Notes under the pieces: model-generated | Told to the model about the DNA's origin: nothing | Seen by the model: the letters and a program-made list of their open reading frames with translations, nothing else | Database searches by the model: none | Origin: Podospora comata | Lineage: Eukaryota > Ascomycota > Sordariomycetes > Sordariales > Podosporaceae | Length of the DNA stretch: 64,000 nt | NCBI GenBank assembly: GCA_017354895.1 | Contig: CP071495.1 | Span: forward strand, 3,827,001 to 3,891,000 | Reading direction: 5' to 3' | Made by a program: the position numbers and the translations under genes | Shown: piece by piece, positions 10,741 through 22,423 of the stretch | Layout: each line of letters opens with the position of its first letter | Numbering within the stretch: position 1 is the first letter of the stretch

Positions 10741-12198
10741 ATGAATTCCCGCTCGCCCTCCTCCTCGGGGCTGCTCCCCCTGCCGTTTCCCGGCACCCCG
10801 TCCTCCTCATGGCGCCTTTACCGTGCCCGGCTATCTGCATTCATGCGCGATCCCAATACCTCGGTTTTGGTGGCATTTTGGTTGTTTGGTTTGTGACCAC
10901 AAGTCCCTGCTCTTGCGGTGTTCTTGTCTGACCATTTCTCGGTGTAACTGCATGAAGGCCTAATCAACAACATCCTCTACGTTCTCCTGCTGACCGCAGC
11001 CCAAGACCTCGTCGGCCCGTCCATCCCCAAAGCTCTCGTCCTGCTAGCAGACGTGATGCCCTCCTTTCTGACAAAACTCGTCGCGCCGTATTTCATCCAC
11101 CTCGTGCCGTACTCGATCCGCATATTGGTGTTTGTGGCGTTGTCATCGGGGGGCATGCTACTGGTGGCACTCACTCCAAACACGCAGTCTGTCGGGGTCA
11201 AAATGGTCGGCGTGATAATAGCCAGTATCAGCTCCGGCGGAGGAGAACTCAGTTTCCTGGGGTTGACGCACTATTACGGCGTCAACAGCCTTGCGGCCTG
11301 GGGAAGCGGGACGGGAGCGGCGGGTTTGGTCGGGGCAGGTTTGTACGTCCTGATGACTGACTGGCTGGGTATGTCTGTCAAAAACAGCTTGCTAGTCAGC
11401 GCGCTGATGCCCGGGGTCATGCTGTTGTCTTTTTTTGTCATCCTTCCTAGAGAGAGGATAAAGCAGCAGACTGGAACAACAGGATATGAACCACTCCCCG
11501 GTCTCGACAGAGATGACTCGCCAGAAAGTGAACGCGAAATCGATGCCTCTGCTGCATCAGCAGCCCTTCTCTCTGAACCCGGCCCGTCATCCGTCACAGC
11601 CTACCACAACAACCACCCCGGCGACAAATCCGCCTCATTCTGGGTCAATCTCCGCCGCGCCAAGTCACTCTTCTGGCCTTACATGCTTCCACTGCTGCTC
11701 GTCTACGTAGCAGAGTACACCATCAACCAAGGCGTCGCACCCACCCTCCTTTTCCCGCTTGAGCAATCTCCCTTCAACGAGTACCGCTCTTTCTACCCCT
11801 TTTACGGCTTCTTGTATCAGCTAGGCGTGTTCATCTCCCGCTCTTCGACGCCGTGGTTCAGGATACACCACCTCTACTTCCCGTCGCTCCTTCAAGTCGG
11901 AAATCTGGTGTTGCTTACGCTGCATGCGTTGCTCAACTTTATCCCGTCTGTCTACCTGGTGTTTGTCGTCATCTTTTGGGAGGGGCTGTTGGGAGGGGCG
12001 GTGTATGTGAATACATTTGCCGAGATTATGGACAACGTCCCTGTAGAGGACAGAGAGTTCAGTCTGGGTGCCACGTCGGTCAGCGACAGTGGGGGCATAT
12101 GCATCGCCGGGTTTATTGGTATGGCGATGGAGGTGTGGCTTTGCGACTGGCAGGTGCAGCGGGGGAGGGATTATTGCCGGAGGGTAGAGGTGAGCTGA
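10741..12198 (+). CDS. BTN1: Battenin / CLN3 homologue (vacuolar membrane protein)
   Basis: Multi-pass vacuolar membrane protein of 462 residues, homologous to human CLN3 and yeast Btn1, which act in vacuolar pH and basic amino-acid homeostasis. Two exons, 10741..10888 and 10958..12198, are separated by a 69-bp intron that splits a Gly codon. The first exon ends [12 protein letters not shown] and the second starts [20 protein letters not shown], the conserved first CLN3 helix. Further family marks are [37 protein letters not shown], the large cytosolic loop with acidic residues and QQ/PLP stretches, [33 protein letters not shown] and [15 protein letters not shown]. Length is close to that of CLN3 (438 aa). 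It follows the DUF1992 gene on the same strand after 305 bp. Confidence 0.93.
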
Positions 12199-13662
12199 GG
12201 CTGTTGGAGCTCAACGACATGTGCTGCCATGTAAGAACGATTTGGGTCAAAAGTTGAATACATGTGCTACTCGCAGCTAGATGGACAAGAAGCCTTGGCA
12301 GGTTTGCCCTTTGACTGGATCTCCAGCGTGATACTGATATCATGGCGCGGTTGCATCCGCCGAGGACCCTGAAAGATGATACTCATTACTACGATGCCTG
12401 ATTTAGGATCTGAGAGGCTGGAGGTGCTTTCCATTGGTGTCCTTCTATCGGAGCGGGTTTATTCCGAAGCGGGTGTAGTGAATCAGCTGCTGGACATGGT
12501 TGGCGTTTCGCCATATGGCCGGGTTCGGAGCTTTGATCTCACTGACGAGAGTTTCGAGCGTGATCAAACCACCCACGCCGACGGGTGTGCATCTGTAGGA
12601 TTTTGCACAAAACAGCCTCTGTGTAAATCAAGCAGTCAACAGCTCTGGGCATGGATTACTGAATGTGGCTGTTGATAAGAGAAACCATGCTGAGTTGAGA
12701 GCTATTGCGTGGGCTTCGTTGAATGTAAACACTCTTACGGATAGCAGATAATGGGTACGAAGGAGTAACAGCAGGGCTTTCGCTGTGGCACGGAGCGGGA
12801 AGGAAAGATCGATGCTGCGGTTTTCCTTGGGTCGCTGCATCAGACTTGGGATGATGCAATGGAAAGAGTGAACTTTGACCGCTCACCTCACATCAAGGTA
12901 GCTCCAAACTTGAGCTCAAAACAGGCGACACAAACGCGCTCGCTGCTCAAGACGCCCGCATCGCGGCTATCGACAATCGGCTATCCGCCCATCATGGCGA
13001 AGCAGTCTTTTTTTGGGGATTGGTCCTGGCGGTAAAAGTCCCCGGTCGAACTTGGTGGATATCGGTGAGCAGGCATCGCCGTTTTCCTTCAGTCCAAAAC
13101 ACATGGATCATCAAACAGTCTGAATTATTATTCGTAGCCTTTTGATAATTTTGCTGATGGGATGCCAAGGTCCCCAAAGCCCGCCCCCTGCCAAAACAGT
13201 TGCCTGCGGATTTCCTAGCGCTACATCAGCAACTGCCTGCATGGTAGTGCTGACAAGCAAACTCGTCTCGAGACTTGGCTTCTCGTTGTCGGGCACCTAT
13301 TGGCGGACCTGAGTTTAAGCATGTGGGACTGGGCTGAGCTTGTCAGACCCCTTCATCAACCTCACCCGTCGATCTCCAAGAGGCTGAGCCACGGGAGCCC
13401 GATGCTGGCCTCAACTCAAGTTCCCGCTGGGGAGGATTTATCGGATGGGTAAGGATAGGAGTGTGTGTGTTTGTGTTGGCATACACAGATACATATATAC
13501 CGGGCATCATGGCGCTTCCAGCTGGGGATTGCTTTGGATCTGTATCTCCACCACCTCACCATACACGACCGTCTTGAGAACTCTTCACTTGTCACTCTCA
13601 CTTTCTCATCATTTTCCTCCTTTTTTCTTTTTTTCCCTTGCTGTCTTCCCTCTTTGCCCACC
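12199..13662 (+). other. Intergenic region, no gene recognised
   Basis: About 1.46 kb between BTN1 and the M13 peptidase gene. Only short frames without family resemblance are present. The last 100 bases before 13663 are pyrimidine-rich (runs of T and C at 13610-13660) and end in CACC-ATGG, the usual look of a fungal 5' leader. No RNA gene was found. Confidence 0.5.
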
Positions 13663-16005
13663 ATGGGTCAGTTTCAGAGTGCCGAGGTGTGCACAACACC
13701 GGCATGCATTCAGGCCGCTTCGCACATTCTTGAAAACCTGGCACCCAACTGGAAAGACATGGATCCCTGCACCGACTTTGATAAGAGTGAGTATAAGCCA
13801 ACCTGAATACCGACGTGTGTACGACTGACATCAAGCAGTGGTCTGCCACGGGTTCAACCAGTTGCACGACTCGGACAAGGAAGTCAACGGCGTGTTTCTC
13901 CAGAACGCGCATAAGAACAGACTCTTGCGAGAAATCCTGTCGAAACCTTACGACCAAGCGACAAAGGTGCAGCCCTACGTGCTAAGCCGCCGTGACAACG
14001 TCGACGAACACAACTTTGACATGGTCCACCGAACATACACTGCATGCATGGACTCGGACGCCATCAAAAAGGCTGGCGTCAAACCACTGCAGGACACCCT
14101 CGTCAAATTCAACGAGTACTGGCCGATTGAGATGGACTTTGCCGACGACCTGTTTGATGAAGAAGACGACAAGGCAGGCCTCCTGGCGGTTGCCACTGCT
14201 TTGGCCAAACTCAACATCCGCACCTGGAATGGATCGCCTGATAACAAGGATGACTTCCTCGGCAACTGCTTCCCAGATCCCACCGACCCGGTATGATGCC
14301 TTGATCATTTGCACACCAGGACTTATCTAACTTGGTTGATGTAGAAAACGCAACGCTTTACGCTCTACTGGCCCGACCTCTCATTCAAAGGCCAGGGCCA
14401 CGAGTACGCTGATCCAAAGGAGACGGCCAAACTCGAAAAGAAAATTTCTGGAGCTTTCCGTGCCGTGTTCCCAGTCGATCTCGATGATAAGACAGCGGCA
14501 AGACTTGCCAAGGACATTGTAGCCTTTGAGATCGCTATTGCGGCGTCCGGGAGTCCCACGGCAGCGGCCAATTCCAGCGCTGTCGCTGGACTACATTCAA
14601 GAGCCGACCCTACACAGGATCCCCAAGTGGCACTTAAACAGGCAAGTGACTCGCAACCATGCTTACCGTTGTTGTTTCTGACTCTTTCCAGACGGTCTTG
14701 TCCATGTCGCAATTGGCGTCTTTGGCACCAATGCTCGGTCTTGACGCTTTTGTTCAAGCACTGGTTCCGGAGGGGCACACCCCAGAGACGGTCGTTGTCA
14801 AAGGTCCTTATCTGTGGCCCGGGATTGAGAAAGTCGTCAAGCAGCAGCGCAAAGTTGTTGTGCAATCATGGCTTCTCTGGAAGATCATCATGGAACTGGG
14901 CTCCAAGGTCGAGTCCCATGAACTCAAAGATCTGGAGCTCGGTGGAGAGGCAGCGTCCAATGAGTACCCCACATGCGTCGATCATGTCGATTCTGCCCTC
15001 AGGTGGCTTCTGGGTCACTACTTTGTCAAGGCTGCTTACTCGGATTCAACGCGATCTACCGCGACAAAGCTGGCTGTGAATATTCGTGAGGAGATGAAGG
15101 TGCACGTGGACAAGCTATCTTGGATGGGTGAGGAGACAAGGAAGCGGACCATCAAGAAGTTGGACAACATGAAGATCAATATTGGTTACCCAGAGCACAG
15201 CCCAGACTCGAGATCCCCGGATGACCTGGCCGCTTACTACAGCGGTTTGAACATCACGGATTCCTTTTTCGACAACGCAATCGAGGGCATGCGGTACCAG
15301 GTAGTCACTGACTCACGTTTCTTGTCGGAGCCGACGTCGCAGTCTAGGTGGTCGCCGTCCTACACGCACCTGACCAATGCCGCTTACAGCAGTCTCACCA
15401 ACAGCTTCTTCATCCCTGCCGGTATATCACTGGCCCCCCTTTTTCACGTTGACCTCCCTGAGTGGGCATTGTATGGAGCCTTGGGATCCATCATTGGTCA
15501 CGAGATCACCCACAGCCTCGACAGCAACGGGCGGCAAAAGGACGAGAACGCCCTGGAGACGAATTGGTGGGATGAGAAGTCGCTCGCGGAATACGCCAAA
15601 CGGGAAAGGTGCTTCGTGGACCAGTACAGCAAGTATGAGCTGGTCGGCCCCGACGGCAAGAAGTACCCCGGCAACGGAAACGTGACCGTGGGCGAGAACA
15701 TCTCGGATGCCGGCGGCCTCGCGGTGGCCTATGACGCCTGGGTCAAGGAGCGCAAGTCCATGCCCGATGTGTGGGACCAGGGACTCCCTGGCCTGGGCGA
15801 TTTCACCCACGAGCAACTCTTCTTTATCATGTTCGGAAACGCTTGGTGCGATTCCAGAAGCCCACAGGAAAGGGTAGACACGTTGCTGAAAGGTAGGCAG
15901 CATGCCCCCGACGTGCACAGGCTCATGGGCGGCGCGGCCAACTCCCGCGCTTTTAGGGAGGCCTTCAAGTGTCCTGTCAAGGAGCCGGAATGCGAGTTGT
16001 TTTAG
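13663..16005 (+). CDS. M13-family zinc metallopeptidase (neprilysin-like), cytosolic type
   Basis: Zinc endopeptidase of 728 residues, family M13 (neprilysin/endothelin-converting-enzyme type). Exons 13663..13786, 13839..14290, 14345..14641 and 14692..16005. The N-terminus shows the family cysteine motif DPCTDFDKMVCHGF split by intron 1. The catalytic helix HEITH lies near residue 561 (IIGHEITHSLDSNGR), the third zinc ligand in GENISDAGGLAVAYDAW near 625, and the end has the FGNAWC...EEAFKCP-like pattern (AFREAFKCPVKEPECELF). Unlike animal neprilysin there is no signal peptide or membrane anchor. The third intron (14642..14691) has a GC donor in an otherwise ideal context (CAG then GCAAGT), with a CTGAC branch and CCAG acceptor. 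A weak GT alternative at 14627 would also keep frame. Confidence 0.92.
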
Positions 16006-16815
16006 ACGGCCGGTGTTGCGTCGGTCATTTCTTTTGTACACAAGGGGGGTTGGATACGGCGCAGTTTTAGGATTGGCTTTCTCTTGTTTGGGTACCGGTA
16101 GAGCTTTGCTAGGCTGGTCAGTAGGTGGTCGATAGGTCTTCCATGGTAATTAGATGTCAGCATTAGGATAGATCGCAGCCGGTAGCCGCTCTGAATACCT
16201 ATAAGGTAATTTCAATGGTCTGTGGACTCGGCTGCCATTCTGTGTCATCACCTATAATGATTTGATCTCATCGATCGGTATCAGTGAACGAAGACACGTC
16301 CGAGTTTGTGGATGGCGCAACTGTGAGCAGGTTGAGTACCACCACCCGGATCCGAGTTTCCCCGGCTCCGGCAACCGCTATACCGGCTCTGTATTACCTT
16401 CTCTCGCTACCACATTTCAGCTCTGACATTCAGTTGGAGCGGGTGTCTTGCCGCTTGCGTGCATTTCGTTCAATTTGCGAGCTTGCACTCTTCACAAATA
16501 GCACTTGCAGCTGAATTGGAGGGTGGCCAGGCACAATTTATCCATCCGGGGGAGAGGGAGTGTGGTTAATATCCCATCCCCAAATTGCCTGCATCATGTG
16601 AGCTGGACGCAAACCAACCTGCATCATGTGAGCTGGACGCAAACCAACCTGCATCATTCAGCACTCCAGCACACCTTCAAAACGTCACACGGCCCGATGA
16701 GAGGAAGTGGCACAAAAGTATTGCTTCATAAAATCTTATTCAAAATAGGTATATATACATTATCTTCATAATCGTATCATGTACATGACTCCATCCCCTA
16801 CCCAAGCTCAAGAGC
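16006..16815 (+). other. Intergenic region between convergent genes
   Basis: About 810 bp between the 3' ends of the M13 and M28 peptidase genes. It contains the 30-bp tandem repeat listed separately and AT-rich DNA at 16725-16790 next to the M28 stop. No gene is seen. Confidence 0.5.
16588..16657 (+). repeat. 30-bp tandem repeat, about 2.3 copies
   Basis: A 30-bp unit beginning GCATCATGTGAGCTGGACGC occupies 16591..16620 and is repeated exactly at 16621..16650. The first seven bases occur once more (16651..16657), and CCT precedes the first copy. The copies are identical, so the duplication is recent or maintained. Confidence 0.9.
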
Positions 16816-18348
16816 TCAGATCTCATCACCACCGCCGCAAGGCCCGGAGTGGGTGTGCACACCGTGGCCGTGGACGCCGAGGGAGCGCTTCATGGCCTTG
16901 GCGCGGTCGCCAGCCCACCGTCTCTCGTTCAGGTTGACGGCGGGGAAGCCCTTCCAGCTGGTGGCATACTTGGCGACCGAATGGGCAATGGCCTGGGTGT
17001 TGATGAGGAAGGCCTTCCAGTTGAGGTTGTCAACAGTGTCGCCGACCTTGTGGTAGTTGATGTCGTACGCGACACCAGCCTCACCGCCGAAGAGCTTCTG
17101 CTCGGCCTCGGTCTTGGGGACCTCAGCACCGGTGAAGAGACCGCCGGAGGGGATGCCGTTCTGGATGAAGCCGGCGTAGTCGGAGCGGCCCGAGAACTCG
17201 GTGGGGACCGAGGGGGAGCGCTTGGACTTGTAGAAGTTCTCAAAGTCCTTCTCGATGACGTCGGATCCGGGGGGACCGGTGAGGTTGTAGGCGGATCCAT
17301 CACCATCGTAGATGCCGAGGATGTAGTTGGGGGAGGCGATCATGTCGAAGTTGAGGTAGGCACGGATCTTGGCCAACTCGGTCTCGGAGCTGTTGATCGA
17401 CTTGACGTAGAAGTAGGAGCCGAGGAGACCGAACTCCTCAGCGCCGAAGAAGGCGAAGCGGACGGCGTTCTTGACGCTGAAGTTGCTGAGGTACTTGGCA
17501 ACGTTCAGGATACCAATGGTACCGGAACCATCGTCGTTGATGCCGGGGCCGGCAGAGACGGAATCGGAGTGACCACCAACGACGAGGACGTTGTCGTGAT
17601 CACCGCCCTTGGTCTCGGCGATGACGTTGTAGTTGACACGCTGCTCAACGGTGGCATCGACGTCGAGGGAAGCCTCGACGGGGCCAGCAGAGAGAGCCTC
17701 GAGGATGGGGGCGGCGTCCTCCTGGCTGATACCCACAACAGGGGCGTAGTCCTGGAAGGGGGAGCCGAGGGTGCCAGCAAGAGAGCCAGCAACGTTGTTG
17801 TAGATGACGATGCCGGCGGCACCGGCAGCCTTGGCGCTCAGGGACTTCTCAGCGAAGGAGCAAGTGCCACGGGACACAAAGGCGATCTTGCCGGCAACCT
17901 CGGCGGGGTAGTCGGTGGGAGTGCAGCCAAGGTTGGGAACGGCAACGAGGTTGGCGGTAACCTCACCGCCGGGGGTGTAGGTCATGATGGCGGCGGGGAT
18001 ATCGGCACCGCCAACAGTGAGGGTGGCGGTACCCTCGGAGAAGATCTCGGTGAAGGGCTGCTTCACGACATCGTAGTAGTTGAGGCGCTTGAGGGTGTTG
18101 TAGATGTAGTCAACAGTGGCGTTGTGACCGCCGCTACCGAAAGCGCGGTTACCACCGTGAGCCTTGGCAAACGACTGGAGCTTGTTGGCGTCGTTGAGGA
18201 GGTCACGCTTGTTGACGTAGGACTGGAGCTTGGCCGAGCTGACCAGAGGCTTCTTGGGGGTCTTGTCCTTGCCCTTGCCCTTGCCGTCGCCAGCGCTGAC
18301 GGTGGCGGAGAGGGCGAGCGCGAAAAGGGAGACGGTGGCAGTCTTCAT
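16816..18348 (-). CDS. lap2: Secreted M28 aminopeptidase with PA domain (Lap2 type)
   Basis: Secreted zinc aminopeptidase of 510 residues, one exon, like Aspergillus leucine aminopeptidase 2 and yeast aminopeptidase Y. The signal peptide is MKTATVSLFALALSATVSA, followed by a short Lys-rich stretch (GDGKGKGKDKTPKKP) and a propeptide-like region. A protease-associated insert covers roughly residues 120-230 (VAGKIAFVSRGTCSFAEKS). The M28 metal ligands are visible in order: VVGGHSDSV (His), NDDGSG (Asp), FGAEEFGLLGS (catalytic Glu pair), NFDMIAS (Asp) and the C-terminal NYHKVGDT (His). The extreme C-terminus is His/Gly-rich. Codon use is strongly biased to C/G in the third position, suggesting high expression. 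Substrates would be N-terminal residues of peptides outside the cell. Confidence 0.94.
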   Translation of the reverse strand: MKTATVSLFALALSATVSAGDGKGKGKDKTPKKPLVSSAKLQSYVNKRDLLNDANKLQSFAKAHGGNRAFGSGGHNATVDYIYNTLKRLNYYDVVKQPFTEIFSEGTATLTVGGADIPAAIMTYTPGGEVTANLVAVPNLGCTPTDYPAEVAGKIAFVSRGTCSFAEKSLSAKAAGAAGIVIYNNVAGSLAGTLGSPFQDYAPVVGISQEDAAPILEALSAGPVEASLDVDATVEQRVNYNVIAETKGGDHDNVLVVGGHSDSVSAGPGINDDGSGTIGILNVAKYLSNFSVKNAVRFAFFGAEEFGLLGSYFYVKSINSSETELAKIRAYLNFDMIASPNYILGIYDGDGSAYNLTGPPGSDVIEKDFENFYKSKRSPSVPTEFSGRSDYAGFIQNGIPSGGLFTGAEVPKTEAEQKLFGGEAGVAYDINYHKVGDTVDNLNWKAFLINTQAIAHSVAKYATSWKGFPAVNLNERRWAGDRAKAMKRSLGVHGHGVHTHSGPCGGGDEI

Positions 18349-20907
18349 CTTGAACCAACGGATGGGGACTTGTCGGAGAGGGAAGGGTTGGCGATGGGAT
18401 GAAGAAGGGGGAGAGACCGGACAGAGGGCGGGGGGTAGCTGGCCATTTTGAGTTCGGACGGGTTGCTCGTCGAGTCGTAGTTCGGTCGAGGTAGCACCGG
18501 GTTGATTGTGTGCTTGGTTGGCTTGGATGGTGAGCTGTGATAGTGGTTGGCGATGTGGTGCCGATCTCTTAGTTCTGGAAGCTGGGTCTTTCTCGGCTGG
18601 TGTCCCGTTGCGGCAGCTGGAGTAACACTGGGCCGACCAACTGCCTTGTTCAGCAATCGTCCCACATAATGTCGTGCACCACCGCTAAGTCGTGAATGGC
18701 AGGTCCCAACGGCGCGCCTTGGCTTTGCCTTGGCTTGAAGCTGGGGATTGTGGGGTTGATCTCGTTGGCTTCGGCATTGGCCTATCAGCTGGCCCAACAA
18801 GTCTCGGATATCAACATTACCTATCGACTGGTGACTTTTCTCCCGATCCCGAATGTTGCCTCCCACCCAGCCCACTTGTTCTATTTCCTCGGCACGGAAC
18901 GCCTTCACCCCGCCCGCTGTTATGGAAGGCCGCAATCAACACCCCTGGACCTGCTTGTCCTGGAGTAATGCATTTCGGAGCCAAGTCTGGGCGGCCAGTC
19001 ACCTCATTCGTGGCAATAACATCGCAACCTATTATCATTGATCACATGTGTTTTTATCCGTCCCGTCTCTCCACAAGCCATCGTCCTAAGTGGCTCTTTT
19101 CTGGATTGCTTCTCTCCTGGCACGTTGACCCATATCGCAGGTCAAAGATAACAAAAGACGAGATCTGGTTAGGCGTAAAGAGCCTCCTTTGCGCCACACG
19201 AGATGGCGTTTTGGTATCCGATTCTGCAAGCAAAATGAGCTTATGGTGGTGCGCCATCTGCATGTTCCTGCATTAGACGTACGGGGTGATCCGGGCTGTT
19301 GGCTGATATCAGCGAGCTGAACCGGCCACTTCAGATGACAGCAGCCATCACACATGCCAAGTTGGGGCTGGTATGCATCACACCGTCCGCTGAGACCTTC
19401 CAGAATATGACGGTAGCCTTGATCGACAAGAATCAATAGTTTGGCTGGGCCCACGCGCCGTCAGTTCATCCTGCTTCTCTGGGACTCTCGAAGCTGCTCG
19501 GCGGGCTGATGTCCATATTAACAACGCACAGTGTATTCAAGAGATCGAGCGTCGGATCGGGCCGAGGCCGAGCAAGAGAGGTATTCGTGACACTATCATT
19601 GGACTCTATTGCCATTTTGGGTGGTGGGGACAGCTATGAGGCTATGCATGGGGGTATATGTGAGGCTTGAGCTATATTTCATGTGGAGTTCTGGGCTTGG
19701 CTCACCCCGTTCGATGTTGCTTTCTTCTGTAAGCCAGGAAAGTTGCCTGGCTATATGGCATGGCTTTCTTTAGCTTAGACAAGTACTGTAGGTCTCTAAC
19801 ATATGGACTTGGCGGAACCACATGCTGGGCTTGCTTATTGGGTAAATTTCGCAACGTTTGCCAATAAGTATTCAGGCTTTGATTGCCATAGTTGACGTAG
19901 GGGTGGAATTTCCTCATGGTCCAAGTTTTACATCACTTGAGGTGGGCTACCTACCTCCACGTGGCTTGCCATTCCGCAGCACCTGGATAGACACATGCGG
20001 AACGTGCATGTCAGCCCTACCTCTCGAAACTGGTGACACTCCCAGGAGATACCAGTTATTCGGTATCACACGGTCCGCGGCGGGTGCGACAGTAGCACAT
20101 CGGAGCTTGGCGATGGCTGCATGAGATCTACAATGTCGGACCTTAATAGGGCTTTCAAGTCTTGACATTTGTACTTGGCGCGACATATGGGCCCGGAAGA
20201 CTGTAGAATACGGACACGATTTCGGTTTCGTTTGAGGTTGAAAGAGCTTGTCTCATCCTAATTGATTCTTTGAAATTTGAGCTTGCACAATTTTGGGATC
20301 AAGAAGCCCAAAGGGTCACGGGGAGCAACAGTGTTGAAAGACGGAGTCACCGGCGCCAAAAGTGAAGCAAAAGATGTTGGGCTGGTGACCTAGGAAAGTC
20401 ACTGGCTGCGAAAGTGAGGCCAAAATTGGCCAGAAAATAGTAAACAAATTAGTATTACCGTTGTTTGTTGTTGGTTAAACGGAAAAGGTAAGAAAATCCA
20501 GCCCCAAGAGCAAAACCGGTGTGGGTCTGGGAAAAGCCAGGCCCTTCAGAGTCCCACAAAAGAACCTGAAAATGTGATGAAGGTGATGATGATACTCTAC
20601 AGGAAGAAAAAGAGCTAACGTTAAAGAAAGCGTGGGAAATATAAACAACAATCAAGCCCTAAGAGCAAGTGAAGTGTAGGTCGATAATCAACCAGGTGGG
20701 CCCAGGCGCGGCACACATTAAGGTACCTAACAGATCGTACCAAAAAGTCGAGAGACGGTTCACGATATTCGGTTCCGATATCTCCCGAGGCGTCGATTTT
20801 ACATGGCGTCAGTCTTCATTGATAGCTACTTGGTTGTGTCTCAAGATGTGCCACCTTCCACTGACCGACTGCACGTGTAAAGCGTCCTTGACTTAGGTAC
20901 CTGGTTC
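18349..20907 (+). other. Long intergenic region, 2.56 kb, no gene recognised
   Basis: The stretch upstream of the M28 gene and downstream of the 20908 gene. The bases next to 18349 are the likely leader of the M28 gene. Small frames (for example 18696-18968 plus) lack family resemblance and splice context. It contains an imperfect 28-bp direct repeat (20346..20373 and 20398..20425) and two exact AGGTACCT palindromes (20721, 20895). No tRNA or rRNA was seen. Confidence 0.5.
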
Positions 20908-22366
20908 TCAGTTTGCTCCTTCAGAAGACCGCTGGTCTAGATGGATGTACCTATCTCCAGATATATATGATCCGCGAGCTTGATCAGGAGCAGGGTAGCT
21001 GACATATGAGGGACGAGGATGACTAGTGTGCGGTGGTGTACCGGAGTAAGAAGTTCGAGGTGCAGGGGCACGGTTGACTTGGCCGGTTCCAGAGGGCGAT
21101 GAACGGTTTCCGCTGCTAGGGGCTGGTCCTGAGAAGCGTTGAACAAAGCGGGATCTGGTAGACGGTCCGGGGTGTGCAGTACTGGAAGATTGGGCGGGAA
21201 GCCGGCGGTATCGTGAGTCCTGACTTGAAGCTGGCGAGGCAGCCGCAGCATAAACTTCCTTCTCTCGAACAAATGTCATTTCCCTGCTCCTTTCCCTTTG
21301 CTCTGACCGTTTCGTGGGGCGATAGTTGGCTGAGACTTGGATTGGAAATGAGAAATCTGTCCGAGTGAGGTCTTGTTAGAAATGGACAAGTATTGCCTCG
21401 AACATTCGGCGGAGGGCATGGCAAACCTTTGTTGATAAACCGGTGGATATAGGCCATGGAAACGCGGTGTCCAACGCTGCTGTTTTTGGAATCCGGAAAC
21501 ACCCATGGCTCACCTGCTTGTTGATCTCCCAGACGGTCGGTTGGATCTTCATAACACTCCAAAACACCGCCTAGCAGCATCTTCTCGAAGAAGCGGCCTG
21601 CTTCTCCTTTTGCCCTGTCACCATAAATCTCAAGAGTAACGCGAGGAGGGGTGTACTGGCGCCGTGGAATAGGATCAATCAGCAAACCAGTTAGAAAGTG
21701 GACGATTTCGTGGGCAACTGTAATGGCCATCTGGAACTTGAAGACCATGTAGTTCTCTCTTGCCTCGTCGGGTTTTCTGAGACAGGCAATCATGTTGTTG
21801 ATGATATGGCGGTGGAGGTAGAGAGGACCGGCGGCTTTTGGTTGCCATTTAGTCAAGTCGTTTCGCCAATGAGGATCTTTCACTCTGACGGCTTCGCCCT
21901 CTCCTTGGATGATGCTGAGGTAGACGAAAGGAAAGTCTACTCTCATCTCCCTTACAAAACGGTTGATAAGGTCAGGTAGTCTGTCCACAGAGTCCCTGTA
22001 GATAAGCGGGTGTCCTAGGCGAGTGCGTTCCGTGACGATATCAGTTGCTGTTCGAACTAAAGTAGCCTTCCCCTCGGTAGTTTCAAGTATGGACAACGCG
22101 AGGTCGACAACTGCCTCAATGACCTTCACCCGAGAGGAATTTCGTGGGAGTGTGGGGATTTCTCCAGTCCCATCGGGCTCGTCCGTGTCGTGGACAACAA
22201 GGTTTCCAACTCTCGACATGATGTATAACTCGGATGGGGTACGCAAGGCCTGCTTGCGAAGAGGGTATGTCTTGGATATTGCGGGTGCAAACGAATTTGA
22301 CAGCAAAGGGAGCTTGCAGAAGGTTCGGTATGATCGGTTCAGCTCTCTCTGATAGGCGGATTTCAT
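20908..22366 (-). CDS. Unassigned protein with HEIVH zinc-peptidase-like motif
   Basis: Two exons, 22366..21427 and 21371..20908, separated by a 55-bp intron that splits a codon (NK then DLTRTDFSFP); 467 residues. About residue 220 reads MAITVAHEIVHFLTGLL, an HExxH motif in a helix-like context. It is followed about 35 residues later by GEAGRFFEKMLLGGVLE, which could supply a third zinc ligand. The last 150 residues are low-complexity, rich in Ser, Pro, Gly and Arg. The motif suggests a metallopeptidase-like fold, but no named family is recognised. An in-frame Met lies upstream at 22444, but a perfect TATAAAAG at 22416-22423 would then be inside the coding region, so the first Met after it (22366) is preferred; 22219 is another option. 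Confidence 0.7.
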
Positions 22367-22415
22367 GGCACTTCTTATAACACCTACTTCCCTGCCTACC
22401 TGCCTGAATCTGAAC

Positions 22416-22423
22416 CTTTTATA
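22416..22423 (-). promoter_or_regulatory. Probable TATA box of the 20908-22366 gene
   Basis: On the minus strand the sequence reads AAGTATAAAAGG. The TATAAAAG core lies 50-57 bases before the ATG at 22366, which suits a start of transcription about 30 bases downstream. This argues against using the longer reading frame from 22444. Confidence 0.5.

Noticed and set aside
16849-18402. 517-codon open frame on the plus strand, antisense to the whole M28 aminopeptidase gene
   Set aside because: It follows from the strong C/G third-position bias of the M28 gene; its product is a Val/Gly/Asp-rich mirror without any family motif.
18696-18968. 90-codon frame with one hydrophobic segment upstream of the M28 gene
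   Set aside because: One chance hydrophobic stretch in GC-rich DNA; no homology or promoter support.
18349-20907. Repeat-induced point mutation (RIP) tract
   Set aside because: No strong TpA excess or AT-rich decay was apparent by eye; composition is ordinary intergenic.
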